A stretch of DNA of 64,000 nt from CAZRHH01 sp964599885 (GCA_964599885.1 CAZRHH010000002.1:80124-144123); one strand, 5' to 3'; shown: positions 15,927 through 25,609, numbered from the stretch's first letter. The notes: a model not told the origin generated them from the letters alone. Numbers and translations are program-made.

Positions 15927-16705
15927 TGCGTACCTTCGACGCGGTACTGGCGCTAATTGCCCGCGACTTTCGTTCGTTCGCGCGATCGCGATCGCAGCTC
16001 TACTCGTCGGTGCTGTTTCCGCTGATGCTGCTGGCGATTCTCGGCACCGGCGTGTCGGACGGCCTCGACCCGAAGAATATCGACGATTACGTGACGTTTC
16101 TGACGCCCGGCATGATCGTCATGACGGCGCTCTTTTCGTCGACGTTCTCGAGCGCGTCGTATTATCAGGATCGCGACTCGGGCATCCTCAAGGTGCTGCT
16201 CGCATCGCCGAACGGCACCCGCGTGATCCTGCTCGGCAAGACGCTGAGCGCGGTGATCATCGGCATGGTGCAGGCGCTGATCGTATTGGGGGTGGCGGCT
16301 GCGGTACCGGCGATCGACTTCCGCTGGCAATACGGTGTCGTGCCGAGCATGGCGTTGACGTTCGTCGCGATCCTGCTGCTCAATCTGTTCCTCTGCGGAC
16401 TCGGGCAGTTGCTGGCGTCGCGGATCAACTCCATGCAGGGATTTCATTTGCTGATGAACCTCGTGCTGTTCCCGTTTCTGTTCTTCTCCGGCGCGTTCTT
16501 TCCGCTCGCCGATCTGCCGGAATGGCTAAAACTGCTCGGCCGCATCAACCCGTTGTCGTACGGTGTCGATCTGATGCACCTGGCGCTCTACGCCGAGAAC
16601 GACAGCGGCTACTTCGGCTTGCCGCTGGACATCATCGTGATGACGGTGCTCGCGCTCGGCGTCTTCTACTTCGGGACGAGCCGCAGCGTCAGCCCCGACC
16701 GATGA
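15926..16705 (+). CDS. ABC-2 type transporter permease
   Basis: A 259-aa integral membrane protein with six predicted segments, for example LYSSVLFPLMLLAILG, VTFLTPGMIVMTALFS and LVLFPFLFFSGAFFPL, and the ABC-2 signature region INPLSYGVDLMH near the C-terminus. GTG 15926 overlaps the ATPase stop by one base, and its own stop overlaps the next gene by ATGA. With the ATPase it forms an exporter; the substrate is unknown. Confidence 0.88.
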   Translation: MRTFDAVLALIARDFRSFARSRSQLYSSVLFPLMLLAILGTGVSDGLDPKNIDDYVTFLTPGMIVMTALFSSTFSSASYYQDRDSGILKVLLASPNGTRVILLGKTLSAVIIGMVQALIVLGVAAAVPAIDFRWQYGVVPSMALTFVAILLLNLFLCGLGQLLASRINSMQGFHLLMNLVLFPFLFFSGAFFPLADLPEWLKLLGRINPLSYGVDLMHLALYAENDSGYFGLPLDIIVMTVLALGVFYFGTSRSVSPDR

Positions 16706-17667
16706 CCGGCGCACTGATTATCGCCGGCATGCGGACGGCGCTGATCGCCTGTGTACTGGCTCTCGCGTTTGGCGGCTGCGGCGGTTCCGGCGACGGCGAC
16801 GATGACGAGTTCCCCAGAGTCATCACGCTGGGCGAAGGCGAGATCTTCCCGTCGATCCTCAACAGCGCGCTCGGACCGGGCGAGAACCGCGTCAGCCTTT
16901 CGCTCACCGGCGCCGATGACGCACCGTTGTTCGGCGCGGATGTACATCTGCGCGTGTTCGACCTGAACGGCGACGACCCGCGGCAGACGTTAGAGGCCGA
17001 CGCGCGCTTTGTGCCGATCGAACTCGGGTACGTCGACGAACAGTCGGACGGATCCCCGCGCGAGTCGTCGGGCGATGGCGGCGCGTACATCGCGATCGTC
17101 TCGTTCGATGACGCGGGTCGCTACGGGCTGAAAATCGGCGTCACGCACGAAGGCCGCGAGTACGACGAGATCCTGTTTCAGTTCGACGTGCAGGAACGGA
17201 CGAGAGAGCCCGCGATCGGCGAGGAAGCGCCGCGCAGCATCCAGCCCACGCTCGCGACGATGCCCGACATCGAAGAGATCGACTCGTCGTCACCGCCGCG
17301 TCCGGCGATGCACGACCTCACGATCGCGGACGCGATCGCGGCCGGAAAACCGACGGTGATCGCGTTCGCCACGCCCGCCTACTGCCGCAGCCGCACCTGC
17401 GCGCCGGTCATGGACACGGTGATGGACCCGCTGCATGTGGAGTTTGGGGAGCGGGCTTCGTTCATCCACGTAGAGCCGTACGTGCTGCGAGATCTGCGGG
17501 CAGGATTCGTGCAGAACGCCGTGCCGGCGACACGCGAATGGAACCTGCAATCTGAACCGTGGATCTTCGTCGTGGGGGCCGACGGCCGCATCGCCGGGAA
17601 GTTCGAGGGCATCGTCGGCCCGGACGAAGTGCGTACGGTACTGGAGCAGGCACTGGCCGCCGACTAG
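16702..17667 (+). CDS. Thioredoxin-fold lipoprotein
   Basis: A 321-aa exported protein. An N-terminal hydrophobic stretch ends in FGGC, a plausible lipobox, so it is probably anchored outside the membrane. The middle is a beta-rich domain; the C-terminal 120 residues look like a thioredoxin fold with TVIAFATPAYCRSRTC, giving a CxxxxC pair as in SCO/peroxiredoxin-like proteins instead of CxxC. ATG 16702 (or ATG 16729, nearer the signal) overlaps the permease stop. Operon position suggests a link with the exporter, but this is inferred. Confidence 0.75.
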   Translation: MTGALIIAGMRTALIACVLALAFGGCGGSGDGDDDEFPRVITLGEGEIFPSILNSALGPGENRVSLSLTGADDAPLFGADVHLRVFDLNGDDPRQTLEADARFVPIELGYVDEQSDGSPRESSGDGGAYIAIVSFDDAGRYGLKIGVTHEGREYDEILFQFDVQERTREPAIGEEAPRSIQPTLATMPDIEEIDSSSPPRPAMHDLTIADAIAAGKPTVIAFATPAYCRSRTCAPVMDTVMDPLHVEFGERASFIHVEPYVLRDLRAGFVQNAVPATREWNLQSEPWIFVVGADGRIAGKFEGIVGPDEVRTVLEQALAAD

Positions 17668-17796
17668 CTTCAAAATCGGCGTTCGTGCAAACCGTCACAG
17701 GGTCTGGATTCAAGCCACATCGCGGGTTACCATGCCCGCGGCGTCAGGCTCCCGTAGCCGGCCCCGAAGGCGCGGTGCCGGAAGCCAGGTGAGTTG

Positions 17797-18813
17797 ATGG
17801 AATACGTCCAGCAGGTGTCCGTCCAGGTTGCCGCGGCGAGCATGGCCGAGGCTCAGGCGCTTGCCAACGAACTCGAAGCACACCGGGCGGATCTGCGCGG
17901 CCAGCGTGGATTCGTTCACATGAACATCTCCCGCTCGGTCGAAGACGACGGCAACACGCTGATCTCCGCCGAGACGCGCTGGCGCGACAACAACAGCCTC
18001 GCCGATTACACCACCTTCGACGTCAACGCCGTCAAGATCATGGAGAAGTACAGCGCGGTCACGGTGCCGGATAGCCTGACTGTTCGCCGCATGGAAGCCG
18101 TCGATACGGTCCCCGAGCCTTCGACCGCCGTCTACGAGCGCTTCGCGACGGCGCTGCTCGTGCCGGCAGCCGTCGTTGGCGGCGGCTTGGCCGTCATCTA
18201 CAGCCTCTCGCGCGTCTATCTCGAAGTCGGCGGAGCCGGCGCGACGGCGATCGCCGCCACCGTCGCAATCGCGATCCTGGCGGTCGCTTACTACTTCGCG
18301 AACACGCCAAAGGTGCCGACGTGGCAGTTCGCCGGCGTTGGTATGGCGGCGGTAGCGCTGCTCTTCGGCGGCACCATTTACTCGCAGGTGAGCGAAGGCC
18401 CGGAGTTTCATCTCGCCGAAAGCGTCGCCGGTGACGGCAACGGCGACGATCCAGACGGCCCGGATGGCGTCCCCACCAGCGGACCGGGTGACCCCAGCGC
18501 GATCATCATGGAAGACAACGTCTTCATCGTGGACGGCGAAGACAACGGAACGATCACCGCCCCCGGCGGCGCTGAGGTCGTGCTTGACCTCAACAACGAG
18601 GGCAGCGCGATTCACAACATGCACATCAGCCAGGGCGGTTTCGAAGTGGCAATCTGCCGCTCCGGCCAGGATCCCGACGCCCCATGCTCCGACCCAGCCT
18701 CGATCCGCGGCGGCCAGGCGGGAACGATCACGTTCACGCTCCCAGCCGGCACGTACGACTACCGTTGCGACTTTCACGTTCAGGACATGAACGGAACACT
18801 CGAACTCCAGTAG
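17797..18813 (+). CDS. ABM-like domain, membrane and cupredoxin fusion protein
   Basis: A 338-aa protein with three parts. Residues 1-105 resemble an antibiotic-biosynthesis-monooxygenase (ABM) ferredoxin-like domain. Residues about 115-205 hold three membrane segments (ALLVPAAVVGGGLAVIYSL, IAATVAIAILAVAYYFA, FAGVGMAAVALLFGGTI). The C-terminal 100 residues form a cupredoxin with copper ligands His in AIHNMHI, then Cys and His in YRCDFHVQDM. ATG 17797 follows AGGTGAG. The copper domain would sit outside the membrane and may carry electrons; the function of the fusion is unknown. Confidence 0.7.
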   Translation: MEYVQQVSVQVAAASMAEAQALANELEAHRADLRGQRGFVHMNISRSVEDDGNTLISAETRWRDNNSLADYTTFDVNAVKIMEKYSAVTVPDSLTVRRMEAVDTVPEPSTAVYERFATALLVPAAVVGGGLAVIYSLSRVYLEVGGAGATAIAATVAIAILAVAYYFANTPKVPTWQFAGVGMAAVALLFGGTIYSQVSEGPEFHLAESVAGDGNGDDPDGPDGVPTSGPGDPSAIIMEDNVFIVDGEDNGTITAPGGAEVVLDLNNEGSAIHNMHISQGGFEVAICRSGQDPDAPCSDPASIRGGQAGTITFTLPAGTYDYRCDFHVQDMNGTLELQ

Positions 18814-18891
18814 CCGTCAACTCACTTCCCGACTGGATTCGCCGCTGGCGCCGCTCGGCGCCGCTGATACAAGCATCTCCACGATACAACC

Positions 18892-19683
18892 ATGACGACA
18901 CCCGCATACGAATACCGCGACCTGAAGGCGCAAGCGTGGGATCTGCTGCGCGGCGACTACTCGGCGTGGCCGGATCGCCCGTTCTATCGGGATGCGATCA
19001 AGCGTTATGGCGAACCGGCGCTCGACGTCGGCTGCGGCACGGGGCGGCTGGTGCTCGACTACGTTGCGCAGGACCTCGACTGCGACGGCGTCGATAACTC
19101 GCCCGAGATGCTGGCGATTTGCCGGGACAAGGCGCTGGCGCTCGGTCTAGCGCCGCGGCTGTACGAGCAGCGCATGGAGGCGCTGGACCTCGATCGTGGC
19201 TATCGCACCATCTTCGTGCCTTCGAGCTCGTTCCTGCTCGTCACAGAGCCCGAGCAGGCGCGTGAGGCGCTGCGCCGCTTCTACGCGCACCTGCTCCCCG
19301 AGGGCGTACTCGTGATGCCGTTCATGCGATTGTGGCCGGGCCGCACGCCCGAGCACGCTCGCTGGAGCGATTGGTTCTCCAGTGGTGAGGCGGTGCGGCC
19401 GGAAGACGGTGCGACCATCCGGCGCTTCGAACGCGTGATGTTCGACATGAAGCAGCGGCTCGAACACAGCGAGGACCGCTACGAGGTGGTCGTCGACGGC
19501 GTCGTCGTAGAGCACGAGCTGCACCTCAACTCGCCCGCCACACGCTGGTACACGCAGGAGCAGTCGCTCGCTCTCTACCGTGAGGCGGGTTTCGACGATT
19601 TGCGCTCGGCAAGTGGTTTCACCGACGCGCCGGCCGAACCCGACGATCGCATCTGGTGCGTGTTCGGGCGACGGCCGGAGTAG
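18892..19683 (+). CDS. Class I SAM-dependent methyltransferase
   Basis: A 263-aa protein with SAM-binding motif I ALDVGCGTGRLVL, an acidic motif II (DGVDNSPEML) and motif III near EGVLVMPFMR. No substrate signature is recognised. Monocistronic, running into the convergent ctaG gene. Confidence 0.85.
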   Translation: MTTPAYEYRDLKAQAWDLLRGDYSAWPDRPFYRDAIKRYGEPALDVGCGTGRLVLDYVAQDLDCDGVDNSPEMLAICRDKALALGLAPRLYEQRMEALDLDRGYRTIFVPSSSFLLVTEPEQAREALRRFYAHLLPEGVLVMPFMRLWPGRTPEHARWSDWFSSGEAVRPEDGATIRRFERVMFDMKQRLEHSEDRYEVVVDGVVVEHELHLNSPATRWYTQEQSLALYREAGFDDLRSASGFTDAPAEPDDRIWCVFGRRPE

Positions 19684-19723
19684 CTCTCCCACGGATACCT
19701 TGTCGGGTACGTGGTGCATCGAG

Positions 19724-20599
19724 CTACTTCGTATCGAGCGGGAGGCCGAGGCGTGTCATCTCGTCCTTCACGGCGTCCCAGCGCGGCTCGCGCGATTCTG
19801 CGGTTTCGCGTTCGTACCACTTGAAGAACGCCCAGCCCATGAAGCCCCAGAGAATCAGGCTGCCGAGGATCTTCATCACGAAGCCGGCGAACTGCTGATC
19901 TTCGACGATCGTGAGGCTCCAGGTGCGCGGCGCTTCGGCGTAGAACTTGTAGAAGACGCCTTCGGAGAACGTCAGGAACGCGGCCAGCACGGACGGCAGC
20001 AGCGATTGCACGAAGAGGTAGGCCATCTGCAGCGGATGCGACAAGCGCGGCAGCTCTTCGACGGGGCTGAGGATCGGCCACCACATGAGCAGCCCGGCGG
20101 CGAGCAGCGTCGCGTGTACGACGAAATGGAACCAGTGGACGTTCAGGGAGAGATCTACGGCGGACGGCAGGTGCGTGAGCAACTGCACGGCGTTGAAGGC
20201 GGCGAATGCCACCAACGGCAGCGTGATGAACCGGGCGACGCGAAACACGTTCGCGCTACGTAATCCGGCGCGTACGAGCCAGCCCGGCGTACCCGCCAGC
20301 AGCAGCGGCGGCGCGACCATCGTGTAGAGCAGGTGCTGGAACATGTGGACGCTGGCGAGATAGCCCTCCGCCAGCTCGTGGATCGGCGAACTGGATGCGG
20401 CGTAGATCGCCAGCACGCCGAGCGTGAACAACACCACCTGAACCGGCTTGACCCGGCCCGCATCGTAGATTTCCCGCCGCAGCTGCGTAACGCCGTACCA
20501 GTACGCGGCCAGCATCAACGCGCAGACGAAGAGTACGTCGGGGTGCAGTTCCCAGTGCCAGTTATAGGGTTGCGCTGCGACGTGTAGGAGAACGAGCAT
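19724..20599 (-). CDS. ctaG: Cytochrome c oxidase assembly protein CtaG (caa3 type)
   Basis: A 291-aa protein with about seven membrane helices. Family features seen: HPDVLFVCALMLAAYWYG at the N-terminus, HMFQHLLYTMVAPPLLLAG, and MWWPILSP. It supports copper insertion or assembly of caa3 oxidase at the cytoplasmic membrane in Gram-positive-type bacteria. ATG 20599 follows GGAAGG. Last gene of the ctaCDEFG operon. Confidence 0.9.
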   Translation of the reverse strand: MLVLLHVAAQPYNWHWELHPDVLFVCALMLAAYWYGVTQLRREIYDAGRVKPVQVVLFTLGVLAIYAASSSPIHELAEGYLASVHMFQHLLYTMVAPPLLLAGTPGWLVRAGLRSANVFRVARFITLPLVAFAAFNAVQLLTHLPSAVDLSLNVHWFHFVVHATLLAAGLLMWWPILSPVEELPRLSHPLQMAYLFVQSLLPSVLAAFLTFSEGVFYKFYAEAPRTWSLTIVEDQQFAGFVMKILGSLILWGFMGWAFFKWYERETAESREPRWDAVKDEMTRLGLPLDTK

Positions 20600-20641
20600 G
20601 TCCGGCCTTCCGGGACGGAGGAGGTTGGAGCGCTGCGGAGG

Positions 20642-21055
20642 TTAGATCAGGCTACCACCGAGCGTGGCGATAGCAACCGTGAACACCATCGCCGCCAGGG
20701 CGAGGCCGCTGAGAAAGAACACCGTAAACAGCTTGTTGTCGAACTTGAGATGCATGAACCAGAAGATGACGAAGCCGAACTTGAGAGACGAGAGCGCGAT
20801 CAGAATGACGATCAGCGCGTTCTGATTGAGGTCGATGTAGTAGAGCGCTACCTCGATCGCGGTGATGAAGGCCAGCACTAGACCGACGATCACGTACTCC
20901 GACGGTTCCGGGTGCGCGCCATGGCGCACCGCAGCGCCGCCGTGCGCCTTGACGGCGCCCTCCTCCGGTACGGCGAAGAGCGTCACCGCGAGAAACAGCC
21001 CCAGCGCGCCGATCAGCGCGAGCGGGATGCCGAGGAGCAGTGCGGGGTCTTCCAT
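20642..21055 (-). CDS. ctaF: Cytochrome c oxidase subunit IV family protein
   Basis: A 137-aa membrane protein with an N-terminal helix (LLGIPLALIGALGLFLAVTLF) and three more helices ending in FWFMHLKFDNKLF, the hallmark of prokaryotic COX4/CyoD-like subunits. ATG 21055 follows AGGGAG. Position between ctaE and ctaG fits the operon order. Confidence 0.88.
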   Translation of the reverse strand: MEDPALLLGIPLALIGALGLFLAVTLFAVPEEGAVKAHGGAAVRHGAHPEPSEYVIVGLVLAFITAIEVALYYIDLNQNALIVILIALSSLKFGFVIFWFMHLKFDNKLFTVFFLSGLALAAMVFTVAIATLGGSLI

Positions 21056-21103
21056 CGTATTCTCCCTGCGCAACACGCCTAACGTGGCGCCACGTTTCTC
21101 CCC

Positions 21104-21703
21104 CTACGACGGCTGGATCAGGTAGATAAGCGTGAAGATCACGATCCACACGATGTCGACGAAGTGCCAGTACAACCCGGCCAGCTCAACGGCGAGCGAG
21201 TCCTTGGCCGTCAGCTTTCCGCGCAATGACGCATCGAACAACGACAGCAGGATGAGCACACCCACGGAGACGTGCGCGCCGTGGAAGCCCGTCAGCACGA
21301 AGAACGTCGTGCCGAACAGGTTGGACTCCAGCGACAGCCCCTCGTTGTAGAACTCCGTGAACTCGAACGCCTGGCCGGCGAGGAACGACAGGCCGAGCAG
21401 CGCCGTCGCCATTAGCCAAATACGCATCCCGCGCAGATCGCCGCGCTGGATCGCCGCCAGCGCGAGCACCATCGTCAGACTGCTCATCAGCAGCACGAAC
21501 GAGCTGATTGATGTGAACGGAATGTCGTACAGCTCGTCCTGGTACGGCCCGGCGACGTTGCGGTCGCGGTATAGCAGGAACGCCGCAATGAAGGAACCGA
21601 AGAACAGGCACTCCGACGCCAGAAACAGCCACATCAGCAGCTTCCGGTTATCGACGCCGGTGTTCGTCTCCATCGTGTGGGGCGGTGGCAGCGACGCTTG
21701 CAA
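21104..21703 (-). CDS. ctaE: Cytochrome c oxidase subunit III
   Basis: A 199-aa protein with five membrane helices, a short-form subunit III. Motifs: WLFLASECLFFGSFIAA, GHAF-like AFEF, FFVLTGFHGAHVSVG and YWHFVDIVWIVIF, all typical. TTG 21703 is the start because GGGAGAG stands at good distance; an ATG 10 codons in is the alternative. Forms the core of aa3/caa3 oxidase with CtaC and CtaD. Confidence 0.93.
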   Translation of the reverse strand: MQASLPPPHTMETNTGVDNRKLLMWLFLASECLFFGSFIAAFLLYRDRNVAGPYQDELYDIPFTSISSFVLLMSSLTMVLALAAIQRGDLRGMRIWLMATALLGLSFLAGQAFEFTEFYNEGLSLESNLFGTTFFVLTGFHGAHVSVGVLILLSLFDASLRGKLTAKDSLAVELAGLYWHFVDIVWIVIFTLIYLIQPS

Positions 21704-21712
21704 GCTCTCTCC

Positions 21713-23611
21713 CTATTCCATGCCGGTGGGTTCGAGCACCCATCCGTACAGCCCGACCAGCAGCACGATGACGCCGACGGGAATGAGCGCGAACGAGTAC
21801 AGCAACCCGAGCGCCATGATCGGGAACGCGAGCGACGCGATCAGCGGAAAGTACGACGGGTTGGGCATCTGGATGTGGTGCCCGGCATCAGCGTGTTCGT
21901 CATGCTCAGCTTGCGCTACTGCCGCGCCCTGCGGCACCGGCACGGGAACCCCGTTCTCGTCCTCGACGTACTTCTTGTGCCAGAAGTCATCGAGGCTGTG
22001 GACCGTTGGGATGACGGCGAAGTTGTAGTGCGGCGGCGGCGACGGGATCGACCACTCGAGCGTCCGCGCGTCCCACGGGTCGTCGCCAGCGTCCTTCGGC
22101 CCGCGAATGCTGATGATGAAGTTGATGATGAAGATGAGGATCGACAGCGCAATCGTAAACGCGCCGATCGTCGCGATTGCATTCCAGAGATCCCAGCCGT
22201 AATCCTCCGGGTACGTCGCGATGCGCCGCGGCATGCCCATGAGGCCGAGGATCATCATCGGCTGGAACGTCAGGTTGAAGCCGATGAACATCAGCCAGAA
22301 ATGGACCTGTCCCAGGCTCTCCTTCAGGAAGCGCCCGGTGAACTTCGGGAACCAGTAGTAGATGCCGGCGAACAGGGCGAAGATCGAGCCGCCGAACAGC
22401 ACCTGATGGAAGTGCGCGACAACGTAGTAGGTGTCCTGCTGCTGGTAGTCCGAGGGAACGACCGAGTGCGTCACGCCGGTCAACCCGCCGATCGTGAACA
22501 TCGCGATGAAGCCGATCGAGAACATCAACGGCGTCTTGAAGCTGATCGATCCGCCCCACATCGTCGCCATCCAGTTGAAGATCTTCACGCCCGTCGGCAC
22601 GGCGATCAGGATCGTCGAAATGCCGAAGGCAGAGTTAGCGATGGATCCGAGACCGGTGGTGTACATGTGGTGCGCCCAGACGCCCCAGCTCATAAAGCCA
22701 ATCGCGATGCCAGAGAAAATGACGAACGGATATCCGAACAGCGGCTTGCGTGAGAACGTCGGCAGCACCTCGGAAACGATGCCCATCGCCGGCAAGATGA
22801 GGATGTAGACCTCCGGATGCCCAAATAGCCAGAACATGTGCTGCCAAAGCAGCGGCGACCCTCCCGCGGCCGGGTTGAAGTAGTTGGCATCGAAGAAACG
22901 GTCGAACGTGAGCTCGAACAGCGCCACCGCAATCACCGGCATCGCGAAGATGATCAGAAACGACGTCACAAGCGTCATCCAGACGAACGCGGGCATGCGG
23001 AAGAGCGTCATACCGGGCGCGCGCATGTTCAGGATCGTGACGATGAAATTGAATCCGCCCGCGAGCGAGGCGATACCCAGAGTCTGGAGCCCGAGCACCC
23101 AGTAGTTGATGCCGTCGCCTTCCGAATACTGATTGAGCGTCAGCGGCGCGTACCCGAACCAGCCGCCATCCGGCAGGCCGAGTTCGCCCTGGAAGATGTT
23201 TCCGCCGGTGAAGAAGCTCGCGTTCAGAAACAATCCGCCCGCGAGGAACGTCCAGAAGCTAAAGGCGTTGAGCCGCGGAAACGCCACATCGCGGGCGCCA
23301 ATCATCAACGGAACGAGCAGGTTGAAGAACGCCGAACTCATCGGCATGACGACGAGGAACACCATCGTCGTGCCGTGCATCGTGAAGATGCGGTTGTACT
23401 GGTCGTTATCGAGGAACGTGCCGTTGGGCGTTGCGAGCTGGATGCGGATCATCAGCGCTTCGAGCCCGCCGAGCACGAAGAACAGGAACGACGAGACGCC
23501 GTACAGAATGCCGATGCGCTTGTGGTCGACGGTGGTCAGCCAGCCCCAGATGCCGCCGTACGACTCAGCCTCGCCGTGTGTCTGTGGGAGCGTGCCCGCG
23601 GTCACAGCCAT
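21713..23611 (-). CDS. ctaD: Cytochrome c oxidase subunit I
   Basis: Catalytic haem a/a3-CuB subunit, 632 aa with 12 or more helices. Seen: MHGTTMVFLVVMP (haem a ligand region), WQHMFWLFGHPEVYI (CuB His and the Tyr cross-link region), AHHMY and VAHFHQVLFGG (haem a3/haem a ligands). ATG 23611 follows GGAG; the longer open frame upstream lies inside ctaC. The C-terminus carries an extra hydrophilic plus two-helix extension, as in caa3-type enzymes. It reduces O2 and pumps protons. Confidence 0.97.
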   Translation of the reverse strand: MAVTAGTLPQTHGEAESYGGIWGWLTTVDHKRIGILYGVSSFLFFVLGGLEALMIRIQLATPNGTFLDNDQYNRIFTMHGTTMVFLVVMPMSSAFFNLLVPLMIGARDVAFPRLNAFSFWTFLAGGLFLNASFFTGGNIFQGELGLPDGGWFGYAPLTLNQYSEGDGINYWVLGLQTLGIASLAGGFNFIVTILNMRAPGMTLFRMPAFVWMTLVTSFLIIFAMPVIAVALFELTFDRFFDANYFNPAAGGSPLLWQHMFWLFGHPEVYILILPAMGIVSEVLPTFSRKPLFGYPFVIFSGIAIGFMSWGVWAHHMYTTGLGSIANSAFGISTILIAVPTGVKIFNWMATMWGGSISFKTPLMFSIGFIAMFTIGGLTGVTHSVVPSDYQQQDTYYVVAHFHQVLFGGSIFALFAGIYYWFPKFTGRFLKESLGQVHFWLMFIGFNLTFQPMMILGLMGMPRRIATYPEDYGWDLWNAIATIGAFTIALSILIFIINFIISIRGPKDAGDDPWDARTLEWSIPSPPPHYNFAVIPTVHSLDDFWHKKYVEDENGVPVPVPQGAAVAQAEHDEHADAGHHIQMPNPSYFPLIASLAFPIMALGLLYSFALIPVGVIVLLVGLYGWVLEPTGME

Positions 23612-23615
23612 CGCG

Positions 23616-24500
23616 TTATTCTCCGTCCGCCGCTGCGTCGTCGTCTGGTGTTGGCGTTGTCTCGGCGTCCGGATCCGCCCCGTCAGCCGGCGCTTCGTCA
23701 CCGGCCCGGGGTGCCTCGTCATCGGGCGCAATCGCGTCGCCGCTGCCCGGCAGCCCTTCCGTCGCTCCTTGCTCGGCCACCCAGGCGGTGAACTCGTCCG
23801 GCGGCAGCGCAATGACGCGCATCGCCATCTCTGAGTGACTCAGGCCGCAGAACTCCGCACACTGCCCGGCGTACGTCCCGGGTTCGTCAGCGCGAAACCA
23901 CATGACGTTCGTCCGGCCGTTGATCGCGTCGATCTTGCCGGCAAGCTTCGGCACCCAGAAGCTGTGGTTCACATCTGCCGATTCAATCCGGAAGCCGATC
24001 TCCCGGCCGACGGGCACGTACAGATCTCCGCCAATCGCCAATGGCGCGCCGCTTTCGTCCGTCACATCCGGATATTCGAAGAGCCACTGCCACTGAACGC
24101 CCGTGACATCAACACGAAGCGCGTCATCGGACGGGTCGCGGCCGAGATCGCGGATGCCAGCGAGCGTGGGCACGGCGATGACGGCCAGCATCAGCGCCGG
24201 CAGAATCGTCCAACTCAGTTCGAGTGCGGTATTGCCGTGTACCTGCTTCGGCAGGCCCGGGTCGCCCTTCTTGCGCCGGTATTTGATCGAGATGTACAGC
24301 AAGCCGCCCAGCACGAGAATCATGATGAACAGCGCCGGCCACATGGCGATGAAGAAGTCGTCTTTCTGGCCCTGCGCGACGGTACCCGCCGGCGCGAACG
24401 TGTTCTGGGGACTGCTGAACACCTCGCAGCCGCTCAGCATCAGCGAAAGCAGCACGAGTGACAGCGCAGCGCATATGCGAGAGAGCCGCAAACGGGGCAT
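23616..24500 (-). CDS. ctaC: Cytochrome c oxidase subunit II
   Basis: A 294-aa lipoprotein-type subunit II. Signal with lipobox LMLSGC, two membrane helices, then a cupredoxin domain with the CuA site GQCAEFCGLSHSEM and QWQWLFEYPD. The C-terminal 60 residues are acidic, Ala/Pro-rich and disordered; no cytochrome c CXXCH is seen, so this is not the c-fused form. ATG 24500 follows GGAGGG. First gene of ctaCDEFG; it takes electrons from cytochrome c. Confidence 0.95.
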   Translation of the reverse strand: MPRLRLSRICAALSLVLLSLMLSGCEVFSSPQNTFAPAGTVAQGQKDDFFIAMWPALFIMILVLGGLLYISIKYRRKKGDPGLPKQVHGNTALELSWTILPALMLAVIAVPTLAGIRDLGRDPSDDALRVDVTGVQWQWLFEYPDVTDESGAPLAIGGDLYVPVGREIGFRIESADVNHSFWVPKLAGKIDAINGRTNVMWFRADEPGTYAGQCAEFCGLSHSEMAMRVIALPPDEFTAWVAEQGATEGLPGSGDAIAPDDEAPRAGDEAPADGADPDAETTPTPDDDAAADGE

Positions 24501-24619
24501 CAACACCCTCCACAGAATGCGGAGGCGGATGTCAGGGTGCAGGCAACGCGGGCGGTTCGTGTGACGCGAACGTCTTGACGGGGCAACTGTCCTCCCTGTG
24601 CGCGCTTCGCTGCGACCCG

Positions 24620-24648
24620 ATTATTCCGCCGGATTCACGTTCGGTCAA
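24620..24648 (-). promoter_or_regulatory. Promoter of the ctaCDEFG operon
   Basis: On the minus strand TTGACC (24648-24643) and AATAAT (24625-24620) stand 17 nt apart, giving a good sigma-70 promoter about 120 nt before ctaC. Confidence 0.65.
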
Positions 24649-24694
24649 GGGTTCGTGAGAAATCCCACAAGTTGGATCGTGCGTTGACCGGGCA

Positions 24695-25609
24695 TCAACC
24701 CAGCACGAGTTGGTCAGCGGCCACCGCCATGAAGATCAGCGCCAAGTACGTGATCGAGTACTTGAACACGCCCATCGCCGCGCCCGGGCGATCGTCGCTA
24801 CGAAGCTTCCACGTCTGCCAGATGAAGCCGGCGCCGAGGATCGCCGCCGATCCCACGTAGATCCAGCCGACCGTACCCGTCGCGTACATAAGCAGCGAGA
24901 CCGGCACGAGCACCACGGCGTACCAGAAGATCTGTGCCTTCGTCTCATCGAGCGTGGCGACGACCGGCAGCATCGGCACGCCCGCCTTCGCGTAGTCGTC
25001 GCGGTACTTGATCGCCAGCGCCCAAAAATGCGGCGGTGTCCAGAAGAACACGATCGCGAAGAGGATCACCGCCGGTAGCCCGACGTCGCCCGTCACGGCC
25101 GCCCAGCCGACGAGCGGCGGCACGGCGCCCGCGGCGCCGCCGATGACGATGTTCAGGCGCGAGGTGCGCTTCAGCCACATCGTGTAGACGAACACATAGA
25201 ACGCAGTCGCGGACACGGCGAGTACCGCGGCCAGCAGATTCGAAGTGAGCGCCAGGATCGTGAAGGCGATCACCTCAAGCGCCAGCGCGAATATCAGCGC
25301 GTGCATTGGCTCGATCAGCCCCATCGGCAGGGGCCGGCCGGCGGTACGCGGCATCAGTTCGTCGATGTCGCGGTCGATGTAGCAGTTGATGGCGTTCGCC
25401 CCGCCCGCGGCGAGCGTGCCGCCGAACACGGTCGCGACTACGAGCCAGAGCGACGGCCAGCCCTGGTCGGCCAGCACCATCGCCGGCACGGTGGTGATCA
25501 ACAGCAGCGAGATGATGCGTGGCTTCGTCAGGGAGAGATACGCGCGCGCCGTCTCACGCCAGGTGAGGGGCGCCGTGCGACGTTGCAGACCGACGTTTAC
25601 CGCGCCCAC
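24695..25609 (-). CDS. ctaB: Protoheme IX farnesyltransferase
   Basis: UbiA-superfamily enzyme that adds farnesyl to haem b to give haem o. Both Asp-rich motifs are visible: NCYIDRDIDELMPRT and, in the second half, KYRDDYAKAGVPMLP. About nine membrane helices in 304 aa. GTG 25609 overlaps the ctaA stop by 13 nt and follows AGGAAGG, indicating coupling with ctaA, the next step in haem a synthesis. Confidence 0.95.
   Translation of the reverse strand: MGAVNVGLQRRTAPLTWRETARAYLSLTKPRIISLLLITTVPAMVLADQGWPSLWLVVATVFGGTLAAGGANAINCYIDRDIDELMPRTAGRPLPMGLIEPMHALIFALALEVIAFTILALTSNLLAAVLAVSATAFYVFVYTMWLKRTSRLNIVIGGAAGAVPPLVGWAAVTGDVGLPAVILFAIVFFWTPPHFWALAIKYRDDYAKAGVPMLPVVATLDETKAQIFWYAVVLVPVSLLMYATGTVGWIYVGSAAILGAGFIWQTWKLRSDDRPGAAMGVFKYSITYLALIFMAVAADQLVLG

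Noticed and set aside
17668..17796. Cobalamin-like riboswitch before the cupredoxin fusion gene
   Set aside because: GGAAGCCAGG recalls the B12-box end, but the remaining conserved blocks are absent.
22838..23791. Plus-strand ORFs over the cta operon
   Set aside because: Shadow frames of ctaD and ctaC; composition is Arg/His/Glu-rich with no family features.
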